Part shown: positions 27,243-36,131 of the stretch, one piece after another
How positions within the stretch are numbered: position 1 is the first letter of the stretch
Layout of the letters: each line of letters opens with the position of its first letter
Source of the DNA: Elusimicrobia bacterium UBA6262
GTDB lineage: Bacteria > CAYTYR01 > UBA6262
NCBI GenBank assembly: GCA_002441095.1
Contig: DJVG01000034.1
Location: 65,143 to 129,142 of the forward strand
Length of the DNA: 64,000 nucleotides
Direction: 5' to 3'
Notes under the pieces: generated by a model
What the model was told of the DNA's origin: nothing
The model's database searches: none
The model's input: only the letters and a program-made list of their open reading frames with translations
Translations under genes and position numbers: made by a program

Positions 27243-28529
27243 CTATTCTTTACTATGGTCTAATAAAAGTATTTTACGGACTTCACCTACGGTATATAAT
27301 GAACCGGTGACAGTCACCAGGTCTTTTCTTCCGGCCAGTTTCAGCGCCTGCCTTATAGCTTGTGGGATAGAATTGGCTACTAATACCTGCGCATTGTCCG
27401 GCCATAACTTCCTGATTTTTTGCGGATCTAAAGCCCTATCCGAACCAGGCCGCACCAATATAGCCTGGTCAACCAGTGGAGCTATGATCTTAACCATCCG
27501 GCGATAATCCTTATCCTTTAAAACGCCAAAAACAAGAATAAGTTTGTGCCCGCTGGATTTCCTGTTTTCAAGTTCTCTTACCAGCGAGTTCATACCGGCT
27601 GGGTTATGCGCACCATCTAAAAGAACGGTTCGTGGTTCGTGGTTCGTGGTAAAAACCTTAAAGAGCTCCAGGCGGCCGGGCCAGAAAGCTTTTGCCAAAC
27701 CCTGCTTGACTGCCTTTTCTGATATTTTGAAGCCTTGACGCTGTAATTGTTTAATAGCGCCTACAGCACAAGCGGCATTTATTTTTTGATGGGATCCTTT
27801 AAGGCTGATACTCCATCCTGCCGGGATCTTGATAATTTTATCTGCCCTTACCAGCCTGGCGTGTTTCTTCCGGCATTGTTCCCGGAAGACTGCCAACACT
27901 TCAGGTTGGGTGGCTGCAGTCACTACGAAACTGTTCTTTTTGATGATCGCCGCTTTTTCGCGGGCAATTTTCCTTAAAGTGTTGCCCAGATATTCGGTGT
28001 GGTCATAATCCACATTCGTGATCACTGCTACCAGTGGGTTCTCTACCACATTGGTAGCATCAAGCCTGCCGCCCATACCTGTTTCAATTACAGCCAGGTC
28101 AACTTTTTCCCGTGCAAAATAAATATAAGCAACCGCGGTAAGCATTTCAAAATAGGTCAGTTTTAGCCGCAGGGAATCACAGACTGCTTTTACTGTGCAG
28201 ATCAAGCCGGCAAATACGGTCCGGTCAATATCCTGCCGGTTTATCTGTAGGCGTTCAGTCACCTCTGCTAAATGCGGAGAGGTATAAAGTCCTACCCTGT
28301 ATCCGCCAGCCTGCAGGATACTGGACAGGAAAGCGCAAACTGAGCCTTTGCCGTTTGTCCCAGCTACGTGTATTACCGGTATCCGGCCTTGGGGATAGTT
28401 AAAAACTGCCAGCACTTTTCCTATCCTTTGCAGGTCAAATTTCACCCCGAGCAAAGCTAAGCTTTCCAGATAGCGGATAGCATCTTTAAAAGAACTAATT
28501 TTTTTATTATAACACATCGAACTGCTCAA
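27243..28529 (-). CDS. folC: Dihydrofolate/folylpolyglutamate synthase, with an in-frame repeat word
   Basis: 428 residues. VIHVAGTNGKGSVCAFLSSI is the Mur-ligase-like P-loop, followed by TSPHLAEVTERLQIN and VIETGMGGRLDATNVV. The C-terminal domain has VLLDGAHNPAGM. Just before that, residues TTNHEPRT are encoded by three copies of GGTTCGTG (27627-27650), a word-array insertion. The start could be TTG at 28529 (AAGGG 7 bases upstream) or ATG at 28517. It adds glutamate to folate and dihydropteroate. Follows accD as in many bacteria. Confidence 0.95.
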   Translation of the reverse strand: MSSSMCYNKKISSFKDAIRYLESLALLGVKFDLQRIGKVLAVFNYPQGRIPVIHVAGTNGKGSVCAFLSSILQAGGYRVGLYTSPHLAEVTERLQINRQDIDRTVFAGLICTVKAVCDSLRLKLTYFEMLTAVAYIYFAREKVDLAVIETGMGGRLDATNVVENPLVAVITNVDYDHTEYLGNTLRKIAREKAAIIKKNSFVVTAATQPEVLAVFREQCRKKHARLVRADKIIKIPAGWSISLKGSHQKINAACAVGAIKQLQRQGFKISEKAVKQGLAKAFWPGRLELFKVFTTNHEPRTVLLDGAHNPAGMNSLVRELENRKSSGHKLILVFGVLKDKDYRRMVKIIAPLVDQAILVRPGSDRALDPQKIRKLWPDNAQVLVANSIPQAIRQALKLAGRKDLVTVTGSLYTVGEVRKILLLDHSKE

Positions 28530-28551
28530 CTACGATCCCTTTATAACTTCG

Positions 28552-28733
28552 GTTATCAGTTTATCAGGCTATCAGGAAGTGGTTATCAGGTTAATAAAGC
28601 TTCAGGATAACAGGCTATCAGAAGATCAGGACATCAGGAAATGCTTGATACTATGACTTTCTGATTCCCTGTTAACCTGATTCCCTGATACACTGGTTCC
28701 CACTTCCTGGTCTCCTGATTACCTGATCTCCTT
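28552..28733. repeat. Longest word array, TATCAGG type
   Basis: About 180 bases. Left arm repeats TATCAGG about eight times with variants; right arm repeats the complement CCTGAT. Fills the accD-folC gap of 210 bases. Confidence 0.9.
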
Positions 28734-28739
28734 TACTGT

Positions 28740-29561
28740 CTACCCTTTGTATAAGTAGTCCAAAAGCTTATCGATAGTATCCTTCAGGTTCCTTCGTTCT
28801 ACCACCATATCTACCATGCCATGAGTCACCAGGAATTCAGAACGCTGGAATCCCGCCGGCAATTGCTGGCGGATAGTCTGCTCAATAACCCGGGGGCCGG
28901 CAAAACCGATCAAAGCTTTTGGTTCAGCCAAATTCACATCTCCCATCATGGAAAAACTGGCAGTTACCCCGCCGGTAGTCGGGTTAGCCATGATTGATAT
29001 ATAGGGCAGTTTATTCTCTCCCAGCTTGGCCAGGGCGGCGCACGTTTTAGCCATCTGCATCAGCGATAAAATGCTTTCCTGCATCCTGGCTCCGCCGCTT
29101 ACAGAGACAATGATCACCGGCAGTCTCTTGGCGATCGCTTTTTCCACCATCCTGGCGATCTTTTCCCCTACTACCGAACCCATACTGCCGCCCAAAAAAC
29201 TAAAATCCAGCAATCCTACCCCGACCCGGTGGCGGCCAATATCGCCGATACCGGTAATGATCGCTTCATTAAGCCCGCTTTTCCTGGTATTATCCTTAAG
29301 CCGGTCTTTATATTTTTTCAGGTCATTGAATTCCAGCGGATCGCAGGGCTTCATGTGGGCATCTAATTCAACAAAAGTCTTCTTGAGGCATAATTGCGCC
29401 AACCGTTCCCTGGCTGACAAGGTAAAATGATAATCGCACTTAGGGCAAACTTTCAGGTTTTTTTCCAAGTCTTTGTTAAAAATGATCTGGGTGCAGCCTG
29501 GGCACTTGGTCCACAAGCCTTCAGGCACATTTTTCTTTTTCTTTGGATTCTTGACCGCCAT
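28740..29561 (-). CDS. accD: Acetyl-CoA carboxylase carboxyltransferase subunit beta
   Basis: About 273 residues. The N-terminal zinc ribbon is WTKCPGC and VCPKCDYHF; the crotonase-like body has GARMQESILSLMQMAKT and TTGGVTASFSMMGDVNLAEP with AGPRVIEQTIRQQLP. I placed the start at ATG 29561, behind AGAGG; an in-frame GTG two codons earlier overlaps that site. It forms malonyl-CoA for fatty acid synthesis. The accD-folC order is a common bacterial neighbourhood. Confidence 0.97.
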   Translation of the reverse strand: MAVKNPKKKKNVPEGLWTKCPGCTQIIFNKDLEKNLKVCPKCDYHFTLSARERLAQLCLKKTFVELDAHMKPCDPLEFNDLKKYKDRLKDNTRKSGLNEAIITGIGDIGRHRVGVGLLDFSFLGGSMGSVVGEKIARMVEKAIAKRLPVIIVSVSGGARMQESILSLMQMAKTCAALAKLGENKLPYISIMANPTTGGVTASFSMMGDVNLAEPKALIGFAGPRVIEQTIRQQLPAGFQRSEFLVTHGMVDMVVERRNLKDTIDKLLDYLYKG

Positions 29562-29577
29562 GTTCACCTCTAAATAC

Positions 29578-29667
29578 AGTTGCGAGTTCCCGGTTTCAGG
29601 TTACGAGTTTTGATATATGCCTTGAATAAAAACCTTAACTCGCAACCCGCAACTCGAAACTTGTCAA
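29578..29667. repeat. Word array, GTTGCGAGTT type
   Basis: Left arm GTTGCGAGTTCCCGGTTTCA, centre AT-rich, right arm AACTCGCAACCCGCAACTCG. Between trpA and accD. Confidence 0.85.
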
Positions 29668-30459
29668 CTATTTTTTCGCCATTAGACTTCTGACAAACCT
29701 GCCTACTTTTGCGACCAGGTCCTTTTTCCCGATATTTTTTTCGATGATGCTGACTATTGCACTGCCGACTATTACCCCGTCAAACCAGGCAGACAGTTGT
29801 TTCACCTGCCGGGCATTGGAAACGCCAAATCCGACAGCAACAGGCTGGTTAATATAGCGTCTTAATGACTGGGCATGCCTGCCGATATCCTGCGGCAGGC
29901 TGGTCCTGGCCCCGGTGATACCGGTAACTGATACATAATACACAAATCCGGCAGACTCTTTGTTGATCAGCGCTAACCTTTTCCCGCTGGTGAGCGGTGA
30001 TACTAAATAAACCGGAGCGAGCTTGTGCTTTTTTAGTATCCTGCTGGCTGCCCGGCCGCTTTCCGGCAACAGGTCAGGAATTATAAAGCCATCTACTCCT
30101 GATTTCACTGCCGCCTGAGCCAGCTTTTCCAGGCCAAACTGGTATACAGGATTAAAATAAGTCATCAATAATATCGGGATCTGGCTTTTCTCCCTGAGCT
30201 GGCGCACCAGGCCAAGAATATCCGCCAGGGAAGTATTATTTTTTAATGAACGCAAAGCAGCCCGCTGGATAGTCGGGCCATCAGCGATCGGATCACTAAA
30301 AGGGACACCCAGCTCAATGATATCTGCCCCATTCTTTTCCAGCTCCAGGACCAATTCGCCGGTAGTACGCAGGTTCGGGTCTCCGGCGCAAATATACGTT
30401 ATCAGCGCTTTTTTATGCTTCTTTTTTAACTCTTTAAATTTTGCATCTATGCGATTCAT
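29668..30459 (-). CDS. trpA: Tryptophan synthase alpha chain
   Basis: 263 residues, full length. TYICAGDPNL, catalytic Glu49 in IIELGVPFSDPIADGPTIQ with Asp60, and phosphate-site GFGVSNARQ near the C-terminus. It cleaves indole-3-glycerol phosphate to indole. It follows trpB, the standard partner, but the gap of 100 bp is filled by a fold-back word array. Confidence 0.97.
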   Translation of the reverse strand: MNRIDAKFKELKKKHKKALITYICAGDPNLRTTGELVLELEKNGADIIELGVPFSDPIADGPTIQRAALRSLKNNTSLADILGLVRQLREKSQIPILLMTYFNPVYQFGLEKLAQAAVKSGVDGFIIPDLLPESGRAASRILKKHKLAPVYLVSPLTSGKRLALINKESAGFVYYVSVTGITGARTSLPQDIGRHAQSLRRYINQPVAVGFGVSNARQVKQLSAWFDGVIVGSAIVSIIEKNIGKKDLVAKVGRFVRSLMAKK

Positions 30460-30475
30460 ATTTAACCCTAGCTCT

Positions 30476-30560
30476 TAAGCTGTAGAAGTACAACAAGAAG
30501 TTCAGCAAGCTGTACAGCTGTAGAGAAGCAAACTTCTTTACAGCTTTATAGCTCTACACC
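30476..30560. repeat. Word array, GCTGTAGAAG type
   Basis: Left arm AGCTGTAGAAGTACAACAAG and further copies; right arm CTTTACAGCTTTATAGCTCT. Between trpB and trpA. Same family at 41898-41993. Confidence 0.85.
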
Positions 30561-31744
30561 TATAAACTTTCTTCTCTCTTCATTATCTGTTCCATATCTT
30601 TATCCCCGCGCCCGGAAAGGCAAACAATGATTATTTTGTTCTTATCCAGCTTGGGGGCGATCTTTTTCAAATAAGCCAGGGCATGAGAACTCTCTAAAGC
30701 CGGTAAAATACCTTCCTGCCTGGCCAGCAAGTCAAAAGCAACCAGCGCTTCCTGGTCCGTAGCATTGACATACTCTGCCCGTCCAGTGTATTTATAATAG
30801 CTGTGCTCCGGCCCCACTCCGGGATAATCCAGCCCGGCAGCGATAGAATGCGTCGGCGAAACCTGCCCATTCTTATCCTGTAACAAATATGATTTAGAGC
30901 CATGCAGGATACCAATAGTGCCTTTAGCCATGGTCGCGGCAGTATGCGGTTTGTTCACTCCTGCCCCGGCAGCTTCCACACCGATAAATTTGACTTTTTT
31001 ATCATTATAAAACGGATAAAACAGGCCGATAGCATTACTGCCGCCATTAACACAGGCCAGTAAATAATCAGGTAACCGTTTTTCCGCTTTTAAGATCTGC
31101 TTTTTCGCTTCCCGGCCGATCACTGTCTGGAAATCCCTGACGATCAGCGGGAACGGATGCGGCCCGGCGCAGGATCCCAGCATATAATGCGTAGAACGGA
31201 CATTAGTCACCCAGTCTCTCAGGGCTTCGTTCATCGCGTCTTTCAGGGTCTGGCTACCGCTGGTCACAGGGATCACTTTGGTGCCCAGTTTCTGCATCCG
31301 ATACACATTCAGTTTCTGCCGCTCGATATCTTCTGCTCCCATATAAACTTCGCATTGCAGTTTAAACAATGCTGCGACAGTAGCCACAGCTACGCCATGC
31401 TGACCAGCGCCGGTCTCGGCGATTATTCTTTTCTTCCCCATGCGTAAGGCCAACAAGGCTTGCCCTATTGTATTATTAATTTTATGGGCGCCGGTATGGG
31501 CCAGGTCTTCCCTTTTTAAATAAATTTTAGCGCCGCCATACAAGCTGGTCAGGTTCCTGGCAAAATATAATGGCGTAGGACGGCCGGCATATTCAGCCAG
31601 ATAATAAGCCAGTTCTTTTTTAAAAGCGGCATTATTCTTCACCTGGCAGTATATTGTTTCCAGTTCTGCCAGTGCCGGCATCAATGTTTCCGGCACGTAC
31701 TTTCCGCCGAAAGGGCCAAAATATCCATTCCTGTCTGGTAACAT
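30560..31744 (-). CDS. trpB: Tryptophan synthase beta chain (TrpB1 type)
   Basis: 394 residues. YFGPFGGKYVPETLMPA, PLP Lys88 in EDLAHTGAHKINN, Glu in AETGAGQHGVA, phosphate loop CVNGGSNAIG and the C-terminal CLSGRGDKD. This is the standard TrpA-partner form that joins indole and serine. A second, distinct TrpB2 lies at 32555. TGAGG is 6 bases before ATG. Confidence 0.97.
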   Translation of the reverse strand: MLPDRNGYFGPFGGKYVPETLMPALAELETIYCQVKNNAAFKKELAYYLAEYAGRPTPLYFARNLTSLYGGAKIYLKREDLAHTGAHKINNTIGQALLALRMGKKRIIAETGAGQHGVAVATVAALFKLQCEVYMGAEDIERQKLNVYRMQKLGTKVIPVTSGSQTLKDAMNEALRDWVTNVRSTHYMLGSCAGPHPFPLIVRDFQTVIGREAKKQILKAEKRLPDYLLACVNGGSNAIGLFYPFYNDKKVKFIGVEAAGAGVNKPHTAATMAKGTIGILHGSKSYLLQDKNGQVSPTHSIAAGLDYPGVGPEHSYYKYTGRAEYVNATDQEALVAFDLLARQEGILPALESSHALAYLKKIAPKLDKNKIIIVCLSGRGDKDMEQIMKREESL

Positions 31745-31759
31745 CTAAACCTCAAAAGA

Positions 31760-31850
31760 AGTTGCGAGTTTCCAGTTTCAAGTTGCGAGTTTTGGATAAA
31801 TGCTTTTTAAATAATAAACCTTAACTCGCAAACTCGTAATCCGCAACCTG
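31760..31850. repeat. Word array, GTTGCGAGTT type
   Basis: Left arm GTTGCGAGTTTCCAGTTTCA; right arm AACTCGCAAACTCGTAATCC. Between trpF and trpB. Confidence 0.85.
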
Positions 31851-32486
31851 TCAACTGTTTTTAGCTTTGGTAATAAAGTCTTTCATTTTGTCGTAATCTT
31901 TGCGCTTGGGCGAACGCTCTATCCCGCTGGCCACATCAGCAGCAAAAGGTTTTACTTTGTCCATTGCTTCCTGCACATTTTCCGGGGTCAGCCCGCCAGC
32001 CAGGAATACCGGTTTTCCCAATTCCTTGGCTTTCACTGCCAGGTCCCAGTTGAAAATCGCCCCGGTTCCGCCGGCTACATCTTCCACATACGCATCCAGC
32101 AAGAAATAATCAGCTATTTCCAGGTATGGTCTCAGCGCGTCAAGTATTGTTTCATCCTTGACCCTGAAAGCCTTGATTATTTTTATTCCGGGTATTGCCT
32201 CTTTTAATTGCCGGCAATATTCTACGGTTTCATCTCCATGCAGCTGGACCAGTGCCAAATTTAATTTCTTGACCAGCTTAATTATGTTCTTGCTGTCTTC
32301 ATTGACAAAAACACCGACGCTGGAAACAAAAGGAGGTATCTCCTTCAGTATCTCTAAAGCATTTTGGGGCGAAATCTTTCTTGGACTATCTTTATAAAAG
32401 TTTAATCCAATGAAATCCGCCCCTAAATTAGCCGCCCAGGTCGCATCCTGCGCACAGGTTATGCCGCAAATTTTAGTTTTTACCAA
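31851..32486 (-). CDS. trpF: Phosphoribosylanthranilate isomerase
   Basis: About 211 residues. KICGITCAQDA opens with the catalytic Cys, LHGDETVEYC follows, and the Asp block LLDAYVEDVAGGTGAIFNW and LAGGLTPENV are in place. I chose TTG at 32486 because GGAAGG lies 4 bases upstream and homologues begin just before KICG. The reading frame stays open further upstream to a TTG at 32531, but those codons fall in a GC-rich hairpin. It converts PRA to CdRP. Confidence 0.93.
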   Translation of the reverse strand: MVKTKICGITCAQDATWAANLGADFIGLNFYKDSPRKISPQNALEILKEIPPFVSSVGVFVNEDSKNIIKLVKKLNLALVQLHGDETVEYCRQLKEAIPGIKIIKAFRVKDETILDALRPYLEIADYFLLDAYVEDVAGGTGAIFNWDLAVKAKELGKPVFLAGGLTPENVQEAMDKVKPFAADVASGIERSPKRKDYDKMKDFITKAKNS

Positions 32487-32523
32487 TATACCTTCCCAAT
32501 GTTTATTTTTAATCTGTGCTGCG

Positions 32524-32546
32524 CCCGCCAACGCATTAGTGGCGGG
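32524..32546. repeat. 7-bp GC-rich inverted repeat between the second trpB and trpF
   Basis: CCCGCCA, 9-base loop, TGGCGGG. No U-tract follows on the minus strand. It lies just upstream of the chosen trpF start and argues against the more upstream TTG. Confidence 0.55.
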
Positions 32547-32554
32547 TAATCGTT

Positions 32555-33910
32555 TTACTCTACTTTTGGGAGGTGTTTTAACGCCTCTTTCACTTTTTCC
32601 GTAGGATACTCATAGTCTTCCAGCTGCTTGCTGAAATACTTATCATAGCTGGTCATGTCAAAGTGTCCATGTCCGCTCAGGTTGAAGACGATGCACTTGG
32701 CTTCATTGTTCTTTTTGCACTGCAAAGCCTCATCGATCGCTACCCTGATCGCATGGGATGATTCCGGAGCCGGGATAATGCCTTCGGTCCGGGCAAACTG
32801 TACCGCAGCTTCAAAGCATGGGTTCTGGTGCACAGCCCTGGCTTCGACCAAACCTGTCTTCACAGCCAAGCTTACTAATGGGGAGCACCCATGATATCTC
32901 AGTCCTCCGGCATGGATTCCCGGCGGCATGAAAGTGTGGCCAAGCGTATACATTTTCAGTAACGGGGTTAACCCGACAGTATCACCGAAATCATAGGTGA
33001 ACGGCCCTTTGGTCAGGGTCGGGCAGCTATGCGGCTCCACAGCGATCATCTTGATATCCTGGCCTTTTTTCTTATCCGGCACGAACGGGAAAACAAACCC
33101 GGCAAAATTACTGCCACCACCGACACAACCTATTAGTATATCGGCTTTATCGCCGGCTTTTTTCAGTTGCTCCCTGGTTTCCAATCCGATAATGGTCTGA
33201 TGCAGCATTACGTGGTTCAGTACACTACCCAGGGCATATTTAGCATCATCATGCGTGGCTGCATCTTCCACTGCTTCACTGATAGCCATCCCCAGTGAAC
33301 CATTAGAATTCGGATCCTCTTTTAAAAACGCTCTTCCGGAATTAGTCTTATCAGAGGGTGAGGCAAAAGCTTCTCCACCCCAAGCCTGCATCATAAATTT
33401 ACGGTAAGGCTTCTGGTCAAAACTGACTCTTACCATATAAACAGTGCATTTAAGATCAAACAAAGCAGTAGCAAAAGATAACGCACTGCCCCATTGGCCG
33501 GCGCCAGTCTCTGTGCAGAGTCTCTTGACTCCTTCTTTTTTGTTGTAATAAGCCTGGGCAACGGCTGTGTTCGGTTTATGACTGCCAGGGGGGCTCACGC
33601 TTTCATTTTTGTAATATATCCTGGCCGGTGTTCCCAATGCTTTTTCCAGGCGGTGCGCCCGGACCAGGGGAGTCGGACGCCATATTTTCAAAATATCAGC
33701 AACTTCCTGAGGTATTTCTATCCATGGTTCCTGGGACATTTCCTGTTTAATCAACTCCATCGGGAAGATTGGCGTAAAATCAGCGGCTTCAGCCGGTTTT
33801 CCGGTTTTCGGGTTCAGAGGCGGTGCCAGCTGTTCCGGCAGGTCCGGCGCCACGTTATACCAGGCTTTGGGCATTTCGCTCTCATTGAGCAAGATCTTGG
33901 TATCAGTCAT
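32555..33910 (-). CDS. TrpB2-type tryptophan synthase beta chain paralogue
   Basis: 451 residues from ATG 33910 (GAGAGGAG upstream). The long N-terminal lead (AWYNVAPDLPEQLAPPL) and length separate it from TrpB1. PLP Lys112 lies in SPPGSHKPNTA; ETGAGQWGSALSFAT and CVGGGSNFAG are intact, and the end reads FNLSGHGHFD. TrpB2 enzymes act with or without TrpA, often making tryptophan from free indole. Here both TrpB types lie in one operon, separated only by trpF. Confidence 0.93.
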   Translation of the reverse strand: MTDTKILLNESEMPKAWYNVAPDLPEQLAPPLNPKTGKPAEAADFTPIFPMELIKQEMSQEPWIEIPQEVADILKIWRPTPLVRAHRLEKALGTPARIYYKNESVSPPGSHKPNTAVAQAYYNKKEGVKRLCTETGAGQWGSALSFATALFDLKCTVYMVRVSFDQKPYRKFMMQAWGGEAFASPSDKTNSGRAFLKEDPNSNGSLGMAISEAVEDAATHDDAKYALGSVLNHVMLHQTIIGLETREQLKKAGDKADILIGCVGGGSNFAGFVFPFVPDKKKGQDIKMIAVEPHSCPTLTKGPFTYDFGDTVGLTPLLKMYTLGHTFMPPGIHAGGLRYHGCSPLVSLAVKTGLVEARAVHQNPCFEAAVQFARTEGIIPAPESSHAIRVAIDEALQCKKNNEAKCIVFNLSGHGHFDMTSYDKYFSKQLEDYEYPTEKVKEALKHLPKVE

Positions 33911-33940
33911 AGACGATACTCCTCTCAAAAAATAGTTTTT

Positions 33941-34729
33941 CTACTTACTCATCAGCTCTTTTAAAGCCTTGCCAATATTGTCTTTTTTCTCCAACAGATA
34001 ATGTCCAATTAGTATAGCATTTATATCCATTTCTTTCAACAGTTTTATGTCTGCTTTTGACCGTATCCCGCTCTCGCTGACTACGACCTTCCCTTTGGGT
34101 ATTTTAGGCCGTAATTTCACGGTATTATTAATATCCACTTTCAGGGTAGCCAGGCTCCGGTTATTAATACCAATGATCTGGGCATCTGTATCCAGGACTT
34201 TCTTGAGATCATGTTCAGTATGCACCTCAACCAGGCAATGTAATCCCAGGCCTTTGGCTATATCGAGGAACTTCTGCAGCTCGCTGGTAAATAAAAGGCT
34301 GGCGATAAGCAGGACCGCGTCAGCGCCGTAAAACCGGGATTCATAGATCTGGTATTCATCAATAATAAAATCCTTGCGCAAAACCGGCAGGGTAGTGACT
34401 TCCTTGACTACTGAAAGATGATAAATATCCCCTTGAAAATAGTTTTCCTCGGTCAAGACGGAAATAGCATCAGCGTCATATGTTTCATAGGTCCGGGCTA
34501 TCTTGCCGGGATTATAGTTCTCCACTATCAGGCCGGCACTGGGAGAAGCTTTTTTAGCTTCAGCTATCACATGCAAGGTATCCTTGGGCACGGAAATGGC
34601 AGTCTTAAAATTCCTGATCGGGGTGTGCTTATTGATCAGTTTGCCTTGCAACTCCCAAAGCGAAATCGACTGTTTAGCTAAAGCGACGGATTTCTTTTTC
34701 GAATCGATGAATTTCTGCATTATACCCAT
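33941..34729 (-). CDS. trpC: Indole-3-glycerol phosphate synthase
   Basis: 262 residues, full length. IAEAKKASPSAGLI contains the catalytic Lys, then ISVLTEENYFQGD, VLRKDFIIDEYQIYESRFYG (substrate Lys and Glu) and the phosphate-site VVSESGIRSKADI. It forms indole-3-glycerol phosphate for trpA. The preceding gap carries a word array. Confidence 0.97.
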   Translation of the reverse strand: MGIMQKFIDSKKKSVALAKQSISLWELQGKLINKHTPIRNFKTAISVPKDTLHVIAEAKKASPSAGLIVENYNPGKIARTYETYDADAISVLTEENYFQGDIYHLSVVKEVTTLPVLRKDFIIDEYQIYESRFYGADAVLLIASLLFTSELQKFLDIAKGLGLHCLVEVHTEHDLKKVLDTDAQIIGINNRSLATLKVDINNTVKLRPKIPKGKVVVSESGIRSKADIKLLKEMDINAILIGHYLLEKKDNIGKALKELMSK

Positions 34730-34739
34730 AAGTTAAACC

Positions 34740-34851
34740 TAATCTCCAAATCTAAATAACAAAATCCAAATAAAGTCCAAAATCCCAATCTTAAATATTT
34801 TTTAATGATTATTGGGTTTTTATTTGTCATTTGACATTTGTCATTGGTCAT
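34740..34851. repeat. Word array, AATCCAAAT / TTTGTCATTTG type
   Basis: Left half repeats AATCCAAAT/AAGTCCAAAATC; the right half repeats TTTGTCATTTGACATTTGTC. The two halves share only a CCCAAT/ATTGGG stem. Between trpD and trpC. Confidence 0.7.
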
Positions 34852-35908
34852 TTTTTTTATTCGTATATTTCTTTAAAAGTTCCAGCTTTCCCATGGCTTT
34901 CCCTGAATCAATACTCTCGCTGGCAATTTTTATACCGCTTTCCATCGTCGGAGCCTTATCGCCCACATAGATGGCTGCTGCTGCGTTCAAAAGAACAATA
35001 TCCCGTTTGGGTCCTTTTTCACCTTTGAGGACATTGAGGATGATCTGGGCGTTTTCCTGGGCATTACCGCCGCGAATATCAGCTAAAGTAACGGCTTTCA
35101 TACCGAACTGTTCCGGGGTGATATCATAGCTCTTGACCTGGCCATCCTTCAGCTCTGCTATCCTGGTCGGCCCGGTTATTGAAATTTCATCAATAGCATC
35201 TTTGCCATGTACCACCATCGCCCTTTTCACTCCCAGGTTCCCGAGGACTTTTGCCATTATCTCGCAGAGATGTTCGCTATATACACCCAACACCTGGGCA
35301 GTAGCTTTGGCTGGATTTGATAGCGGCCCCAGGATATTGAAAATAGTGCGGATACCGATCTGTTTGCGCGGGCCGGCCGCAAATTTCATCGCCCCGTGCA
35401 GTAAAGGCGCAAAAAGAAAACCAATACCTACTTCATTCAGGCATTTTTCCACTTCCGCCGGAGATATATTAAGATTTACACCAAGGGTCTCAATCACATC
35501 AGCGCTGCCGCACAAGGAAGAAACTGAACGATTACCATGTTTGGCCACTTTCAAACCTGCCCCGGCAACCACAAAAGCGCTGGCTGTGGAAATATTGAAA
35601 GTATTGGTCTTGTCGCCGCCAGTGCCACAGGTGTCAATGATCGTTTCCCGGTCAATATTGATATCATCACGGTCCAGGTCTACTACACCGTTACCGGCGA
35701 TCCTGATCGGAGTAGCGTGCTCACGCATGACTTTGGCGCAACCGGTGATCTCTGCCACGCTTTCGCCCTTCAGGCGCAAAGCAGTGATAAAAGCGCCAAT
35801 CTGCGCTTCAGTCGCCTCGCCGTTCATGATCTCATCCATCACGGCCATTGCTTCCTGCTCGGTCAGATCCTGCTTTTCCACGATTTTCCCGATCGCTTCT
35901 TTAATCAT
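34841..35908 (-). CDS. trpD: Anthranilate phosphoribosyltransferase
   Basis: 355 residues from ATG 35908; a GTG four codons upstream overlaps the ribosome binding site. Glycosyltransferase family 3: IIDTCGTGGDKTNTFNISTA is the PRPP loop, KHGNRSVSSLCGSADV the conserved second loop and FLFAPLLHGAMKFA the third. It transfers phosphoribose to anthranilate. It follows a small Trm112-like gene inserted between trpG and trpD. Confidence 0.97.
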   Translation of the reverse strand: MIKEAIGKIVEKQDLTEQEAMAVMDEIMNGEATEAQIGAFITALRLKGESVAEITGCAKVMREHATPIRIAGNGVVDLDRDDINIDRETIIDTCGTGGDKTNTFNISTASAFVVAGAGLKVAKHGNRSVSSLCGSADVIETLGVNLNISPAEVEKCLNEVGIGFLFAPLLHGAMKFAAGPRKQIGIRTIFNILGPLSNPAKATAQVLGVYSEHLCEIMAKVLGNLGVKRAMVVHGKDAIDEISITGPTRIAELKDGQVKSYDITPEQFGMKAVTLADIRGGNAQENAQIILNVLKGEKGPKRDIVLLNAAAAIYVGDKAPTMESGIKIASESIDSGKAMGKLELLKKYTNKKNDQ

Positions 35909-35927
35909 AGTTTTTTTCACCTTTGAT

Positions 35928-35966
35928 TTTAACTGCTATCCGCCGACTGCGAACTGCCAACGGCCC
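35928..35966. repeat. Word array, single arm, GAACTGCC type
   Basis: GCCGACTGCGAACTGCCAAC, right-arm type only, between trpD and the Trm112-like gene. Confidence 0.55.
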
Positions 35967-36122
35967 TTACTTTTCCGCTTCTTCTACCAGCATGACGGGG
36001 ATGCCGTCCTTAATCGGATATTTCTTGCCGCATTTCTGGCAGATGATCTTATTATCTTTTTCTACGACATTACCTTTGCAATCAGGGCAAGCCATAATTT
36101 CCAGTAAACTTTTTTCAACCAT
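35967..36122 (-). CDS. Trm112/YcaR-like small zinc-ribbon protein, 51 residues
   Basis: A short gene found by direct translation. It opens MVEKSLLEIMACPDCKGN, then has IICQKCGKKYPIKDGIPVML and ends EEAEK. The paired CPDC and CQKC give a four-Cys zinc ribbon, and the IKDGIPVML ending is the mark of UPF0434/Trm112 proteins, partners or stabilisers of methyltransferases and LPS-related enzymes. A strong GGGGGG lies 5 bases before ATG and it starts 9 bp after the trpG stop, so it is co-transcribed with trp. Why it sits there is unclear. Confidence 0.88.
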   Translation of the reverse strand: MVEKSLLEIMACPDCKGNVVEKDNKIICQKCGKKYPIKDGIPVMLVEEAEK

Positions 36123-36131
36123 GATTCCCCC

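Noticed and set aside
28552..28733. CRISPR array
   Set aside because: The repeats are short, degenerate and contiguous, without equal spacers, and are arranged as a fold-back. No cas genes are present.
29640..29668. A promoter in the word array after trpA (TTGACA on the minus strand)
   Set aside because: No -10 sequence lies 16-18 bases downstream; the hexamer is a chance junction at the array edge.
30560..33910. The two trpB genes as a recent tandem duplication
   Set aside because: They differ in length, N-terminus and loop motifs and belong to the long-separated TrpB1 and TrpB2 types.
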